This document shows, one piece after another, positions 32,672 through 41,689 of a DNA stretch of 44,323 nt. Below the pieces are notes generated by a model. It worked only from the letters and a program-made list of their open reading frames with translations, was not told the DNA's origin and did no database searches. Each line of letters begins with the position of its first letter. Within the stretch, counting starts at the first letter, position 1. The translations under genes and the position numbers were made by a program. Source of the DNA: Candidatus Bathyarchaeota archaeon (lineage in GTDB: Archaea; Thermoproteota; Bathyarchaeia; TCS64); assembly GCA_016783455.1 (NCBI GenBank), contig JADHWN010000016.1, positions 1 to 44,323 on the forward strand, given 5' to 3'.

Positions 32672-34980
32672 TGTCCACCCCTCCTGAGGGCGGCGTGGAG
32701 CCGCTCCGCCGTGATGGGTATCGTGTTGAAGCTGACCCCGGTGGCGTGGTAGATGGCGTTGGAGATGGCTGGGACGATGGAGATGATGGCGGGCTCGCCT
32801 ACCCCCTTCGCCCCGAAGGCTGAGTGCCTGTAGGGCTTCTCCACGAGGATGCTCTCGGCGACCTCGGGGGTGTCCATGGAGGAGGGTATCACGTAGTCGG
32901 TGAGGTTGGGGTTGATGACCTCCCCGGCGTCGAGGCGGATGCTCTCCATGAGGGCGATGCCTATGCCGTGGCTGATGGCTCCGTGGATTTGGCCGTCGAT
33001 GAGCAGGGGGTCGATGGCCTTCCCGACGTCCATGGCAGGCCAGATCTTCAGGATCTCAACCTGCCCAGTCTCCAGGTCCACCTCGACCTCGCAGACCGTT
33101 GCGGCGAAGGTGTACGCCGGATAGCTCACCCCTAGCCCCGTCTCAGGGTCGAAGAACCTTCGGGGGGGCGTGAAGAACCCGTACGCGGCGGGGTTGGCGC
33201 CCCTGACGTACATTTCGTGGGCAAGCTCCTTGAAGGCCATCTTCTTCGAGGGGTCGTCCTTGCAGGAGGCCATGCTGTTCCTCAGATCGATCCTGTCCTT
33301 CTCGCATTCGAACAGGGTCGCCGCTGTGTTGACCATCTGCTCCCTCAGCTTGAGGGCCGCGTCCGCCGCGGCCGTGCCGCCCAGGGCGAGGCCCCTGCTG
33401 CCGTGGGTGGGCCTGGCGTTGGCCATGGTGTCTGTGTCCGGGATCTCGATGTGGAACGCCTCCATCTTGGCGCCGACTATCTCGGCAACAATCTTGGCGT
33501 GGCCGATGGGCGTGCCCTGGCCGAGCTCGCAGATGCTCGTCCTGTAGGTGAATGATCCGTCCTCATTGAGGATGACTGATGCGGCTGACCAGTCGGGTGC
33601 CCCCCGGCTGGTGCTGATGCCGTGGTGGGCGGTGCCGATGCCGACGCCCCTCACCTTGTTCCCTTTCCTCCTGGGCTTCCTTATCTCCGCCCAGTCGCTG
33701 GCCTCGGCGACGCCCCTGATGCACTCCTCTATCCCCACGGAGTGGTCCAGGAGCTGGTTGGAGGCGGTCCTCTTCCCCACGGTGAGGACGTTCCTCAGCC
33801 TCAGCTCGACAGGGTCCATGCCGAGTTCATTCGCCAGCCTGTCCATGTGGGAGTCGACGGCGAAGTGGACCGCGAGGTTCCCGAAGCCCCTGTAGCTCCC
33901 GCCGAACACCTTGTTGGTGTAGACGGCCGTGCCGTCGACGTGGACGTTGGGGACCTCGTAGGGTCCCGTGGCGTGGACCGTCTGCCTCCAGAGCCAGTAG
34001 GGCGCCCTGTTGGCGTAGGCCCCGCAGTCGAGCTTGATGTCCACCTTGGTGGCGGTGAGCATCCCGTCCTTGTCGACCCCGGTCCGGAGGTGGATGCGGG
34101 AGGGGAACCTCTTGGGAGTGTAAGCGGTGACCTCGAAGCGGTCATAGACGAGGGCGGCAGGTCTACCCAGCTTGACCGCGGCCATGGCCGCCTTGGCGGA
34201 GACCAAGGGGCCGGTGTCGTCCTTCCCGCCGAATGCTCCTCCAGTGAGGGCCTGGATGACCCTGACCTGGTTGAGGTTCCACCCAAGGACGCCCGCCACC
34301 TTCTCCCTCACGAGGAAGGGGCTCTGCATGGCGCCGATGACGGTGACCTTGCCCGCGCCCTCGGGGAAGGCGTATGCGACGTCGGGCTCGATATAGGCGT
34401 GGTCCTGATAGGGTGTCTCGTAGGTCCCCTCGACCTCGACCTTCGCCTCCGAGAAGCCCTTCTCCACATCGCCCTTCCTTATCCGGCTTGTGAGGGCGAT
34501 GTTCCCGCCCTCGTGGATGTGGATGGCATCCTTCGCGAGGGTCTCGTCTATTGTGAAGTTCGCCGGGAGGGGATCGTACTCCACCACGACGGCGTCCCGT
34601 GCCTCCTGCGCGGCGTACTCGTCCTCGGCGCAGACGATGGCGATGGGGTCCCCTATGAAGTGGACCTTCTCGTCGCAGAGGAAAGGCTGGTCGGGCATGG
34701 CGTAGCCTATCTGGTTCTCCCCCGGGACGTCGGCGCCGGTGTAGACCGCCAGGACCCCGGGTATCTCCAGGGCTGCCGATGTGTCCAAGCGCTTGATGAG
34801 TGCGTGGGGATGGGTGCTGTAGACCTCCTTCACGACGACGGTCCCCGGCTGGATGTAATCTGAGGTGTACTTCGCCCTGCCGAGGGCCTTGTCGAGGGCG
34901 TCGGTCCTGATGATGCTCTTGCCCACGATGAGGAACTCCTTCCTGCCCAGGAGATCCTCAAGGATCTTGTCATACTCCAT
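32668..34980 (-). CDS. coxL: Molybdenum hydroxylase large (molybdopterin) subunit
   Basis: The 770-residue catalytic subunit. An N-terminal hammerhead domain (ALGRAKYTSDYIQPGTVVVK) precedes the molybdopterin-binding domain with TGGAFGGKDDTGPLVS (about 250) and GGSYRGFGNLAVHF (about 375). The catalytic glutamate lies near the end (FGAKGVGEPAIISI). The active-site loop reads SYRGFG, close to the xanthine/aldehyde/nicotinate dehydrogenase type and unlike the cysteine loop of form-I CO dehydrogenase. The substrate is therefore probably a purine, N-heterocycle or aldehyde. It is the first gene of the operon, with a TTTAAT box (35007-35012) that predicts a leaderless start. Confidence 0.92.
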   Translation of the reverse strand: MEYDKILEDLLGRKEFLIVGKSIIRTDALDKALGRAKYTSDYIQPGTVVVKEVYSTHPHALIKRLDTSAALEIPGVLAVYTGADVPGENQIGYAMPDQPFLCDEKVHFIGDPIAIVCAEDEYAAQEARDAVVVEYDPLPANFTIDETLAKDAIHIHEGGNIALTSRIRKGDVEKGFSEAKVEVEGTYETPYQDHAYIEPDVAYAFPEGAGKVTVIGAMQSPFLVREKVAGVLGWNLNQVRVIQALTGGAFGGKDDTGPLVSAKAAMAAVKLGRPAALVYDRFEVTAYTPKRFPSRIHLRTGVDKDGMLTATKVDIKLDCGAYANRAPYWLWRQTVHATGPYEVPNVHVDGTAVYTNKVFGGSYRGFGNLAVHFAVDSHMDRLANELGMDPVELRLRNVLTVGKRTASNQLLDHSVGIEECIRGVAEASDWAEIRKPRRKGNKVRGVGIGTAHHGISTSRGAPDWSAASVILNEDGSFTYRTSICELGQGTPIGHAKIVAEIVGAKMEAFHIEIPDTDTMANARPTHGSRGLALGGTAAADAALKLREQMVNTAATLFECEKDRIDLRNSMASCKDDPSKKMAFKELAHEMYVRGANPAAYGFFTPPRRFFDPETGLGVSYPAYTFAATVCEVEVDLETGQVEILKIWPAMDVGKAIDPLLIDGQIHGAISHGIGIALMESIRLDAGEVINPNLTDYVIPSSMDTPEVAESILVEKPYRHSAFGAKGVGEPAIISIVPAISNAIYHATGVSFNTIPITAERLHAALRRGGQ

Positions 34981-35006
34981 GATTATACCCGCCTAGATGC
35001 TAGATG

Positions 35007-35012
35007 ATTAAA
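35007..35012 (-). promoter_or_regulatory. TATA box of the molybdenum hydroxylase operon
   Basis: TTTAAT on the minus strand begins 32 nt before the coxL ATG at 34980, giving a leaderless transcript for the three-subunit operon. Confidence 0.5.
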
Positions 35013-35088
35013 TGCACGTGGTATTTTAATTCTACATCCAACCCCGGAAAAACAGCACAGATCAGGGAAACACCGTTATTTACAGAGT

Positions 35089-35110
35089 TGAACCACGATT
35101 TCACGGTTCA
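35089..35110. promoter_or_regulatory. Inverted repeat between the coxL and pilin promoters
   Basis: TGAACC and GGTTCA are separated by 10 bases, lying between the coxL box (35007-35012) and the TATAGG box of the pilin-like gene (about 35144-35149). The repeat could be an operator for either gene. Confidence 0.3.
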
Positions 35111-35181
35111 GGATGATGTAGACCAGCCCTACACACACATCGATATAGGTTTACGGCATAAGGAAGGGACTGGGTTAGACT

Positions 35182-35733
35182 TTGCGATCGGGCAGGTGTA
35201 ATAGTAGGAAGGGTCTTGCACAGGTCGTCACGACCCTTATGCTCCTGGCGTTCTCAATTCTACTCTCAGGCGTCGCCATCTACTACTCCCTCAACATCGT
35301 CTCCGTCAGGCTCCAGACCGAGGACGTGAGGCTGACGAAGCAGGAGATCTGGGTGAACAGCTCGGGGGCCGTGGGAGCGGTGATGATCCAGAACCTGGGC
35401 GGCAAGGACCTCCTCATCGACAAGATCGAGGTGAGGGGCGTTGAGCAGGCATGGACCACCGTCTGGTTCTTCAGGGTAGCCGAGGGAACCAGCGTATCGG
35501 ACGCCTTCAACGTGACCCACTATGACAACCTCACGGGGAGCCCCACCATCGACGGCAGGCAGTACACCCAGGGGTCGTCGGATCTGCCCCTCTCATCGGG
35601 GCGGGACATGATTCTCTACATAAAGGGGCCCGACAACGTCCAGGTGCAGGACATCGGGACGACGATTAGCATCTCCCTGTTCACAATGAACGCCCAGTAC
35701 ATCACCGAGTGCAACGTGAAGTCCGCCACGTAG
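35182..35733 (+). CDS. Archaeal pilin/flagellin-like surface protein
   Basis: The 183-residue protein has a class III (prepilin-type) signal: a short basic leader (SRKGLAQ) followed directly by a hydrophobic helix (VVTTLMLLAFSILLSGVAIY). It would be cut after the K-G site by an archaeal prepilin peptidase and built into a pilus-like fibre. The exported part is beta-rich with Thr/Asn/Ser. The TTG start is the only one available, because an in-frame TAG lies at 35176-35178; a TATAGG box sits about 35 nt upstream. No assembly ATPase or membrane platform is nearby. A weak hairpin (AGGTA/TACCT) follows the stop. Confidence 0.72.
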   Translation: MRSGRCNSRKGLAQVVTTLMLLAFSILLSGVAIYYSLNIVSVRLQTEDVRLTKQEIWVNSSGAVGAVMIQNLGGKDLLIDKIEVRGVEQAWTTVWFFRVAEGTSVSDAFNVTHYDNLTGSPTIDGRQYTQGSSDLPLSSGRDMILYIKGPDNVQVQDIGTTISISLFTMNAQYITECNVKSAT

Positions 35734-35819
35734 AATCCCTGAGAGGTATCCAGATTACCTGTCTATACGAGTCTAGTACAACCTTCTCTGTATCGCGCGC
35801 TAGGAAAAAGGGAGGGAGT

Positions 35820-36389
35820 TTACCCTCTTGGCTTACAGATTATCTCCAGCACCTTGGAGTCGAAGAAGGTGTGGGTGTTGCTGGGCTGGAGGACGATAGC
35901 CGTGTCCGAGCCGCCTCCGCTGCCCCCGATGGCGATGGCCTCCTCGTCCGTCATTATCAGGCCTGCGTCTGCCGCCATGCAGGAGATCTCGCATCCTACC
36001 TTCACTCCCTGGCTAAAGCGCCTGAGGACGTGGGCGATGATCTCGTCGACCTGGATGGTGTTGAACCTCCTGTTCACGGCCCGCCCTAGGGTGCCGAAGG
36101 CGTGGGTGGAGAAGAAGATCTTCCCGCCGTTGGCCTCGATCTTGGCCCTGGCCTCGGGGTCCATCCTGTGTTGGTTGGGCTCCCTGAAGCCGACGACCCC
36201 CGCCGAGATGACGAGGTTGTAGCCCTTGAACACCTCGGAGGCCTTGACCCCCGTGTAGCCGGTATACGAGGCCACCACGATGTTCCTGATGCCGAGCTCG
36301 TCGGCCCGCTCCTTGGCGAGCCTCAGGGTCTCGTCGGTGTTCGCCTTCCCGGGCTCATCGAAATAGACTGTCTTGGACTCACGTGACAT
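35820..36389 (-). CDS. Stand-alone pyruvate kinase C-terminal (alpha/beta) domain protein
   Basis: The 189 residues match the pyruvate-kinase C-terminal domain (PK_C), with ANTDETLRLAKERADELGIR at the start, IVVASYTGYTGVKASEVFKG, and a second half from SQGVKVGCEISCMAADAGLI. The catalytic barrel and B domain of pyruvate kinase are absent, and there is no sign of a broken longer gene. Such free PK_C proteins occur in archaea and bacteria without a settled function. Cysteines in CEISCMAADAG could bind metal. A TTTTAA box about 35 nt upstream serves the ATG at 36389. Confidence 0.82.
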   Translation of the reverse strand: MSRESKTVYFDEPGKANTDETLRLAKERADELGIRNIVVASYTGYTGVKASEVFKGYNLVISAGVVGFREPNQHRMDPEARAKIEANGGKIFFSTHAFGTLGRAVNRRFNTIQVDEIIAHVLRRFSQGVKVGCEISCMAADAGLIMTDEEAIAIGGSGGGSDTAIVLQPSNTHTFFDSKVLEIICKPRG

Positions 36390-36555
36390 TGATACTCACA
36401 ACTACTCAGGCGGTTGAGCCTTAAAACATGGCGGCCGATCAATGGAAGAACCTTCAGATTCCATGCAGATTACTTAAATCTCGCCGGAAGACAGAATCAG
36501 ATCGAGGTCACTGGGACCCCGAGCTTTAATCAAGGAAGATGTTGGGTGAAAAAAA

Positions 36556-37800
36556 TTGGGTGATGAATGGTTTTATGGCTCCGGGAGGAGCAGGGCTCCG
36601 CAGCGCAGCTGGCTCCCGTACGTCGTCATCGCCGTGCTGATCGTCTCGAACTTCGCGGTGACGTACTACTTCTCGATCATTCCCGACTCGAACGTCTCTG
36701 AGCTGAAGGACGAGATCGAGGAGCTCAGCGGCAGGGTGGAGGCCCTCCAGAGCCAGATCCGGGACACGAACAACGAGATCTCCGATCTCAGGGACACCGT
36801 CATCGCCCAAGAGCCGTTGAACGTCTCGTACCTCCCCGGGCTGAACTCGATCTACAACCAGATGAGGGGGTCCGCCGTCCTCATCACGGTGCGTACTTCA
36901 TCGGGGTTCGCCAGCGGCTCGGGCTTCGTATACGACTACGAGGGGAGGATCATCACCAACTACCACGTCGTGGAGGGGGCAATCGAGGGAGGGATCACGG
37001 TGACCTTCGTAGACGGCACCATCGTCCCCGCGGATGTCGTCGGGACGGACCCCTACTCCGACATGGCGGTCATTGACGTAGATCTCTCGGCATCCCTGCT
37101 CAAGCCCGTGAAGATGGGTGACTCTTCGAGCCTACTCGTGGGTGAGTGGGTCATCGCCGTGGGAAATCCCTTCGGGCTCGCGGACACCATGACCGTGGGC
37201 ATCGTCAGCGCGTTGGGGAGGCAGATGCAGGCTCCCAACAACTACAGGATAGTGGACGTCATCCAGACGGACGCCGCCATCAACCCCGGCAACAGCGGTG
37301 GGCCCCTCCTGAACCTGGATGGGGAGGTCATCGGCATGAACTCGGCCATCATCGGCGAGGTTGCGCAGTTCTCGGGCGTCGGCTTCGCAGTCCCGTCGGA
37401 CACAATTACGAGGGAGGCCCCCTTCCTCATCTCGGAGGGCAAGTACGATCACCCATGGCTGGGGATAGAGGGGTTCGATCTCTTTCCGGAGATAAAGGAG
37501 GCGATGGATATAGACGAGCCGACGAGGGGCTTCCTCATCGTCTCCGTTACGACCGGGGGGCCCGCTGACGATGCAGGTTTGAGGGGTGGTGACAGGGAGG
37601 TGACTATCGACGTGGGAACAGTGACCGTCGGCGGTGATGTGATCATAGGGGCGGACGATGTCCCCATGAAGGACTTCAACGACCTGATGGTCTACATAGA
37701 GAGGAACATGAGGCCCGGGGACCAGCTGAACCTGAGGGTCCTAAGAGACGGCGTCGAGATGGACGTGGAACTCATCCTGGGGACGAGGCCCGACTCCTAG
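36556..37800 (+). CDS. htrA: HtrA/DegP-type serine protease with PDZ domain
   Basis: The 414-residue protein has an N-terminal membrane anchor (YVVIAVLIVSNFAVTYYF, about 21-38), a coiled-coil spacer and a trypsin-like domain outside the membrane. The triad is visible as His in IITNYHVVEG, Asp in DPYSDMAVIDVD, and Ser in INPGNSGGPLLN. A C-terminal PDZ domain (about 305-410, GGPADDAGLRGGD) follows. It would degrade or refold damaged envelope proteins. The start is TTG with GGGTGA upstream; nearby ATGs are out of frame. It ends 2 bases before the convergent DUF438 gene. Confidence 0.92.
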   Translation: MGDEWFYGSGRSRAPQRSWLPYVVIAVLIVSNFAVTYYFSIIPDSNVSELKDEIEELSGRVEALQSQIRDTNNEISDLRDTVIAQEPLNVSYLPGLNSIYNQMRGSAVLITVRTSSGFASGSGFVYDYEGRIITNYHVVEGAIEGGITVTFVDGTIVPADVVGTDPYSDMAVIDVDLSASLLKPVKMGDSSSLLVGEWVIAVGNPFGLADTMTVGIVSALGRQMQAPNNYRIVDVIQTDAAINPGNSGGPLLNLDGEVIGMNSAIIGEVAQFSGVGFAVPSDTITREAPFLISEGKYDHPWLGIEGFDLFPEIKEAMDIDEPTRGFLIVSVTTGGPADDAGLRGGDREVTIDVGTVTVGGDVIIGADDVPMKDFNDLMVYIERNMRPGDQLNLRVLRDGVEMDVELILGTRPDS

Positions 37801-37802
37801 AC

Positions 37803-39206
37803 CTACTCCCAGTCCAGCAGCCTCCTCTCGCCCTCAAGCCCCTTGATATCCGTGACATCCTGGCTGACCTCGAGGGTCCCCCTGTAGCTTCCCTCACCGT
37901 CCCGGACGGCGAAGTACCTTATCTGGACCAGCCTGCCAGAGAGGTCTATCCAGAAGGAGGCGACGTCCCTCTCGCCGCTCTTGAAGGACTCCACGATCTT
38001 CTCCACGACGTGGACGCTCTTCGGGGGGTGGCACTTATCCACGGCTCTCCCGATTATCCCGGGGCTCCGTGGGAAGACCCTCTCCTTCCCCTGGGAGTAG
38101 TAGGCGACCTTGTCGTCTTCGTCGACGTATGTCATGTCGATGGGGAGGTGGGTTAGGACCAGGTTTATCTGCTCGTGGGTTAGGCGCCCGACGTCGAGCT
38201 CAACTTTCCCTGTGGGAAACACCGCTTCGACCTGTACTGCTCCCTCGATCTCCGAGCTCCAGTCGACGAGGGGCTCGATCCATGCGTAGCCGATCTCCTC
38301 CTCCCCCTCCTTCACCCTGAGCCAGTCCTCGGTGGTGAAGGCCTCCATACTCATGGGGAAGAGGATGTTCTCCTCCTTGTAGATCATGTCCCGTATCGTC
38401 ACGATGAGCTCGTCGAGCGTGCCAGCGACGCCGACGGCCCCCTCTTTTATCTGGGCGTTGGCCTTCTTGAGGACGGCCCGGATGTCGTCGTGGATGGCCC
38501 ACATCACCTGAGATGGGCCTGACATGCCTTTCGCCTCGAGGCGGGGGAAGAGCTGGTTCTCCTTCCGCAGGTAGTGCTTCTCGATCTCCCCGAGCCTCTC
38601 CACGAGAGCCCCGAGCTCCCCCATGTGCCCCCCGAGCGTGCTCGGCTCCCCGATGATGGCCTCTATCTCGGCCATGATGTTCTCCGACGCCCGGTTCTCT
38701 ACCATTAGGGTGTGAACGGGGTGGCCGTCCGGGGGGCGGGGCACCTCCTGCTCGTCGAGGGAGTGCCTGAAGACATCGACGTGGACGTCGCAGAGCCGCT
38801 TCACCTCCTCCTCGGGCAGCCCCTCGTCGATGAGGCTCTGCTCGATCTCCGCGATCTCCGAAGCGCTGACGTCCTTGACGAGCTCCGCGAAGCGCTGCCT
38901 CAGGATCTCGAGGTCCACGCCCTCGTGGAGGTCCCTGAGGATGCCCTTCAGGGCCTCCTTCCTCGCCTCCTTGGGGTCTCCCGTCTGTTTGGCGACCTCC
39001 GCTTGGATGGCCGCGATCAGGTCCTCAACGCTCATCTCGCCCATCTCGGCTATCCTCTCCAACGTGGCCCTCGAAGACATGGTCCGCCTGAGGACAGAGT
39101 TCTTCAGCCTCTGGTATTTGGGGGAGATGCTGGGCAGGAAATCAACGAGGAAGGGATACGCATCCAGAAGCTCTCCGAGCTTCGTACTCTTTGATAGACT
39201 CACCAC
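37803..39206 (-). CDS. DUF1858-DUF438-hemerythrin-PAS sensor-like protein
   Basis: The 467-residue soluble protein carries four modules: DUF1858 (TKLGELLDAYPFLVDFLPS), DUF438 (about 90-160, EALKGILRDLHEGVDLEILR), a hemerythrin-like four-helix domain (about 165-290, HPVHTLMVENR, HYLRKENQLFP, IHDDIRAVLKK, YKEENILFP) and a PAS domain (about 330-455, LTHLPIDMTYVDEDDKVAYY). The hemerythrin residues would hold a di-iron oxygen- or NO-binding site. No kinase or output domain is attached. A role in oxygen or nitrosative stress sensing is likely by family only. The GTG start lies beside a second GTG at 39203. Confidence 0.87.
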   Translation of the reverse strand: MVSLSKSTKLGELLDAYPFLVDFLPSISPKYQRLKNSVLRRTMSSRATLERIAEMGEMSVEDLIAAIQAEVAKQTGDPKEARKEALKGILRDLHEGVDLEILRQRFAELVKDVSASEIAEIEQSLIDEGLPEEEVKRLCDVHVDVFRHSLDEQEVPRPPDGHPVHTLMVENRASENIMAEIEAIIGEPSTLGGHMGELGALVERLGEIEKHYLRKENQLFPRLEAKGMSGPSQVMWAIHDDIRAVLKKANAQIKEGAVGVAGTLDELIVTIRDMIYKEENILFPMSMEAFTTEDWLRVKEGEEEIGYAWIEPLVDWSSEIEGAVQVEAVFPTGKVELDVGRLTHEQINLVLTHLPIDMTYVDEDDKVAYYSQGKERVFPRSPGIIGRAVDKCHPPKSVHVVEKIVESFKSGERDVASFWIDLSGRLVQIRYFAVRDGEGSYRGTLEVSQDVTDIKGLEGERRLLDWE

Positions 39207-39314
39207 ATCATCACTCTCATTCTTTCGTATTTTCGAACGACCCAGTAGAACGGGTCAGACACTTTGCTCGTGAGGAACGGGAGGTTAAATCCATTTTGGA
39301 TGTGGACCATGATG

Positions 39315-40172
39315 CTACCCGAGCCTGAGGTCCTTCAGGGGGACCCTCCGGCTCCTGCGGTTCTCGTAGGTGCATGAGTGGGTGTATCCGACCTTCTCGA
39401 GGCGCTCCAGGCACTTCAGGGTGTTTGCGCCCAGGTCGAACACGGTGTGGCAGTCCGAACCGATGGTCACCGCGTCGACTCCGGCCTCGAATGCTGCCCT
39501 GGCGAAGCCCTCGATGGGGTAGACGTCCCCGATGCCGTGCCTCCACCCCGAGGCGTTGACGCTGAAGCCTACGCCGTGGCTCCTGAGGCTGTCCAGGGCC
39601 TCGTAGACCTTGGTGCCGTACTGCTCCCAGATCACGGGGCTCTCGTATGTGAGGGGAGTGTACTTCCTGAAGTAGTCGGGGTGGGCGATGACGTCGAAGA
39701 GCCCGCTCTCCACGGCCTTCTGGAACTCTCCGAAGTAGATGTCGAGGGCCTCACTTGGCTTCCTCCCCTTGAAGAAGCGGGGGGAGTTCACTCTTGAACC
39801 TATGTCTACCCCCTTGACGAAGTGGAGGCTCCCCAGTATGAAGTCCCACTGGTGCTCGTCCAGTATGGCCCCGATGCGCCTCTCCTCACCGGGGAAGTAG
39901 TCGACCTCGACCCCCCTCCTGAGAACCACGTCGGTGGTCTCTTGGGCTGCCTCTATCTCCTCCAGGTATCCCGAGATCTGGTCGGGCTGGAGGCCGAACT
40001 CCCAGTCTGGGCCGGTGATGATGAAGTGGGTTGTGAACGCGACCTCGTCTATGCCCCGGCTCTCTGCGATCCTGCAGTACTTCTCGACGGTGGCTCCGGG
40101 GGCGTCCTGTGAGTGGCGTTCGTGGACGTGGAAGTCCTTCCTTATCCAAGTGACTGGTCCAGTGGATGCCAT
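39315..40172 (-). CDS. PHP-domain phosphatase, histidinol-phosphatase (HisK) type
   Basis: The 285-residue metal-dependent phosphoesterase has PHP motifs: KDFHVHERHSQDAPGAT at the start (HxH), HWDFILGSLHFVKG in the middle, DVIAHPDYFRKY, and SDCHTVFDLGANT near the end. It resembles the HisK class of histidinol phosphatases. No other histidine genes are near, so another phosphate ester is possible. The ATG at 40172 is chosen because the longer frame runs into the neighbouring methyltransferase gene; a TAAAATAC box lies about 35-40 nt upstream of it. Confidence 0.83.
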   Translation of the reverse strand: MASTGPVTWIRKDFHVHERHSQDAPGATVEKYCRIAESRGIDEVAFTTHFIITGPDWEFGLQPDQISGYLEEIEAAQETTDVVLRRGVEVDYFPGEERRIGAILDEHQWDFILGSLHFVKGVDIGSRVNSPRFFKGRKPSEALDIYFGEFQKAVESGLFDVIAHPDYFRKYTPLTYESPVIWEQYGTKVYEALDSLRSHGVGFSVNASGWRHGIGDVYPIEGFARAAFEAGVDAVTIGSDCHTVFDLGANTLKCLERLEKVGYTHSCTYENRRSRRVPLKDLRLG

Positions 40173-40227
40173 GGGAAGCGATCTATCTTTCAGGGGCTGA
40201 AAAGGTATTTTAGAGGTTCGAAAGGCG

Positions 40228-41076
40228 TCATCCCCGGGGGGTCTCCGCCACGGCGATGAGGTGCTCTCCCATATCCAGCAGACCTGACCGGGTACAGAAC
40301 TCCTTCTCCAGTCTGAATAGCATCTCGGTGGCCTCAGGGTTCGAGGTGATCTTCTCAAGCCCATCCCAGTAGCTCGATGTGATTGTGTTGGTGGAGGCGA
40401 TCTCCAGCACCTCGCAGCCGTGCTCCTCCAGGAACTCCCTCATGTAGCCTGAGGTGTAGAGGGTCATAGGGGCGTGCCACTCATTGGATCCTGGTCTGGT
40501 GTTGAGGTGATCCGGGAACTCGGTGGAGGGGTCCCACTCGACGTGGTCCTCGATGTTTACGAGAAAATCCTTTGCATCAAAAGGAGATAGGAGATGGAAC
40601 GTCCCTAGGAGGCTCATCACGCTCACGATTAACGGGCTCCCCGGCCTGGCGACCCTTATAAGCTCGGAGATAGCTCGGTGCCTTCCGCCACGGACATAGG
40701 AGAGCGCTCCCCCTAGGCAGAGGACGGCGTCGAAGGAGGCGTCAGATATCTCGGAGAGGTCGCAGACATCCAGGCAACTGAATGAAGAGATATTTCCAAG
40801 GACGCCGGTCTCGCCGATCCGCTCCTCGGCGATCCTCAGCTGCTCCTCCGAGATGTCCACGAGGTGAACCCTATAGCCCATCCTGGCGAGGTCAATGGCG
40901 TACCTCCCGGGCCCACATCCCGCGTCAAGGATGTGCCCATCAGGAGGCAGATGCTTTTTGAGTATGTGCTTCGTGACCTCGTACTCCACCCTCCCGTGGA
41001 GGTTCTTCTGGAGGCGCTCCCACTCATTCTCGCCATAGCCGTTGAAGAAGGACTTCAGTCCAGCGGGATCGTACAA
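40228..41076 (-). CDS. Class I SAM-dependent methyltransferase
   Basis: The 282-residue methyltransferase has motif I HILDAGCGPGRYAIDLARMG (about 50-68), then VHLVDISEEQLRIAEERIG and a motif IV-like FDAVLCLGGALSYVRGG. The C-terminal part is longer than a minimal fold, so it may be a small-molecule or natural-product type enzyme. The TTG start follows GGAGG by 6 bases and lies one base after the stop of the upstream GyrI-like gene, so the two form an operon. The substrate is unknown. Confidence 0.85.
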   Translation of the reverse strand: MYDPAGLKSFFNGYGENEWERLQKNLHGRVEYEVTKHILKKHLPPDGHILDAGCGPGRYAIDLARMGYRVHLVDISEEQLRIAEERIGETGVLGNISSFSCLDVCDLSEISDASFDAVLCLGGALSYVRGGRHRAISELIRVARPGSPLIVSVMSLLGTFHLLSPFDAKDFLVNIEDHVEWDPSTEFPDHLNTRPGSNEWHAPMTLYTSGYMREFLEEHGCEVLEIASTNTITSSYWDGLEKITSNPEATEMLFRLEKEFCTRSGLLDMGEHLIAVAETPRG

Positions 41077-41077
41077 C

Positions 41078-41689
41078 TTATGCCTCCTCGACGGGCTGAC
41101 GGATGATAGTCTTCATGTTCTCGGGCTTAGACCTCCGGGGGTCGCTGAGGTAGATCTCGTGGTGGCGCCCCCTCATCCTGTACCCGCTCTCCTCGATGAA
41201 GGCGTGGAGCTTTCGCCCGGTGGGGCCCTCCTCGCTGTAGGGGCCGATGTGCATTATCTGGGCGCTGAGGCCCTCGTGGAACGTCTCCAGTGCGACGGCG
41301 TCGACGGCTGGACCCCTCTTCTCCCTGACCTCGGGCCTGACCTCGTCCACCATCTCCTGGGTGACGAAGTCGGGCTGGCGGATCATGGACTTCCAGTTCC
41401 ACTCCTCCCGGGGGGGCGCTTCCTCAAGGTCGAAGACGGTGGGGTCGTCCCACCACCACAGCCCCTCCAGGGCCATGACGGTGAAGTCCCTGCCCTCCGC
41501 CTTGGACTTGAACTTCAGGGTGTAGCTCAGGCCGTAGAGGGCGGTCAGCGCCACCTGGTAGGCCTCGCCCTCAGGTGCGCCCCTCCCCAAATAGGTCAGA
41601 AACTTCCCCGGGGGCACGTCCACAATCTCGGGCTTCCTCTTCGCCGTGTAGTATCTCTTCAGCTCCTTCCTCAAGTCGAGCTTGCTCAT
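41078..41689 (-). CDS. GyrI-like small-molecule binding domain protein
   Basis: The 203-residue protein resembles the GyrI-like fold (also the ligand domain of BmrR/Rob regulators): KPEIVDVPPGKFLTYLGRG at the start, then a central ALYGLSYTLKF, and a last unit HIGPYSEEGPTGRKLHAFIE, followed by HHEIYLSDPRR. It has no DNA-binding domain. Such stand-alone proteins bind or hydrolyse small hydrophobic compounds. The ATG at 41689 is preferred; a TTTTAG box about 30 nt upstream would lie inside the longer frame. It is transcribed with the methyltransferase downstream, perhaps as a detoxification pair. Confidence 0.8.
   Translation of the reverse strand: MSKLDLRKELKRYYTAKRKPEIVDVPPGKFLTYLGRGAPEGEAYQVALTALYGLSYTLKFKSKAEGRDFTVMALEGLWWWDDPTVFDLEEAPPREEWNWKSMIRQPDFVTQEMVDEVRPEVREKRGPAVDAVALETFHEGLSAQIMHIGPYSEEGPTGRKLHAFIEESGYRMRGRHHEIYLSDPRRSKPENMKTIIRQPVEEA

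Noticed and set aside
33622-34863. 413-codon plus-strand frame opposite coxL
   Set aside because: It is the shadow of the molybdenum hydroxylase large subunit, with repetitive Val/Asp/Gly/Leu composition and no motif.
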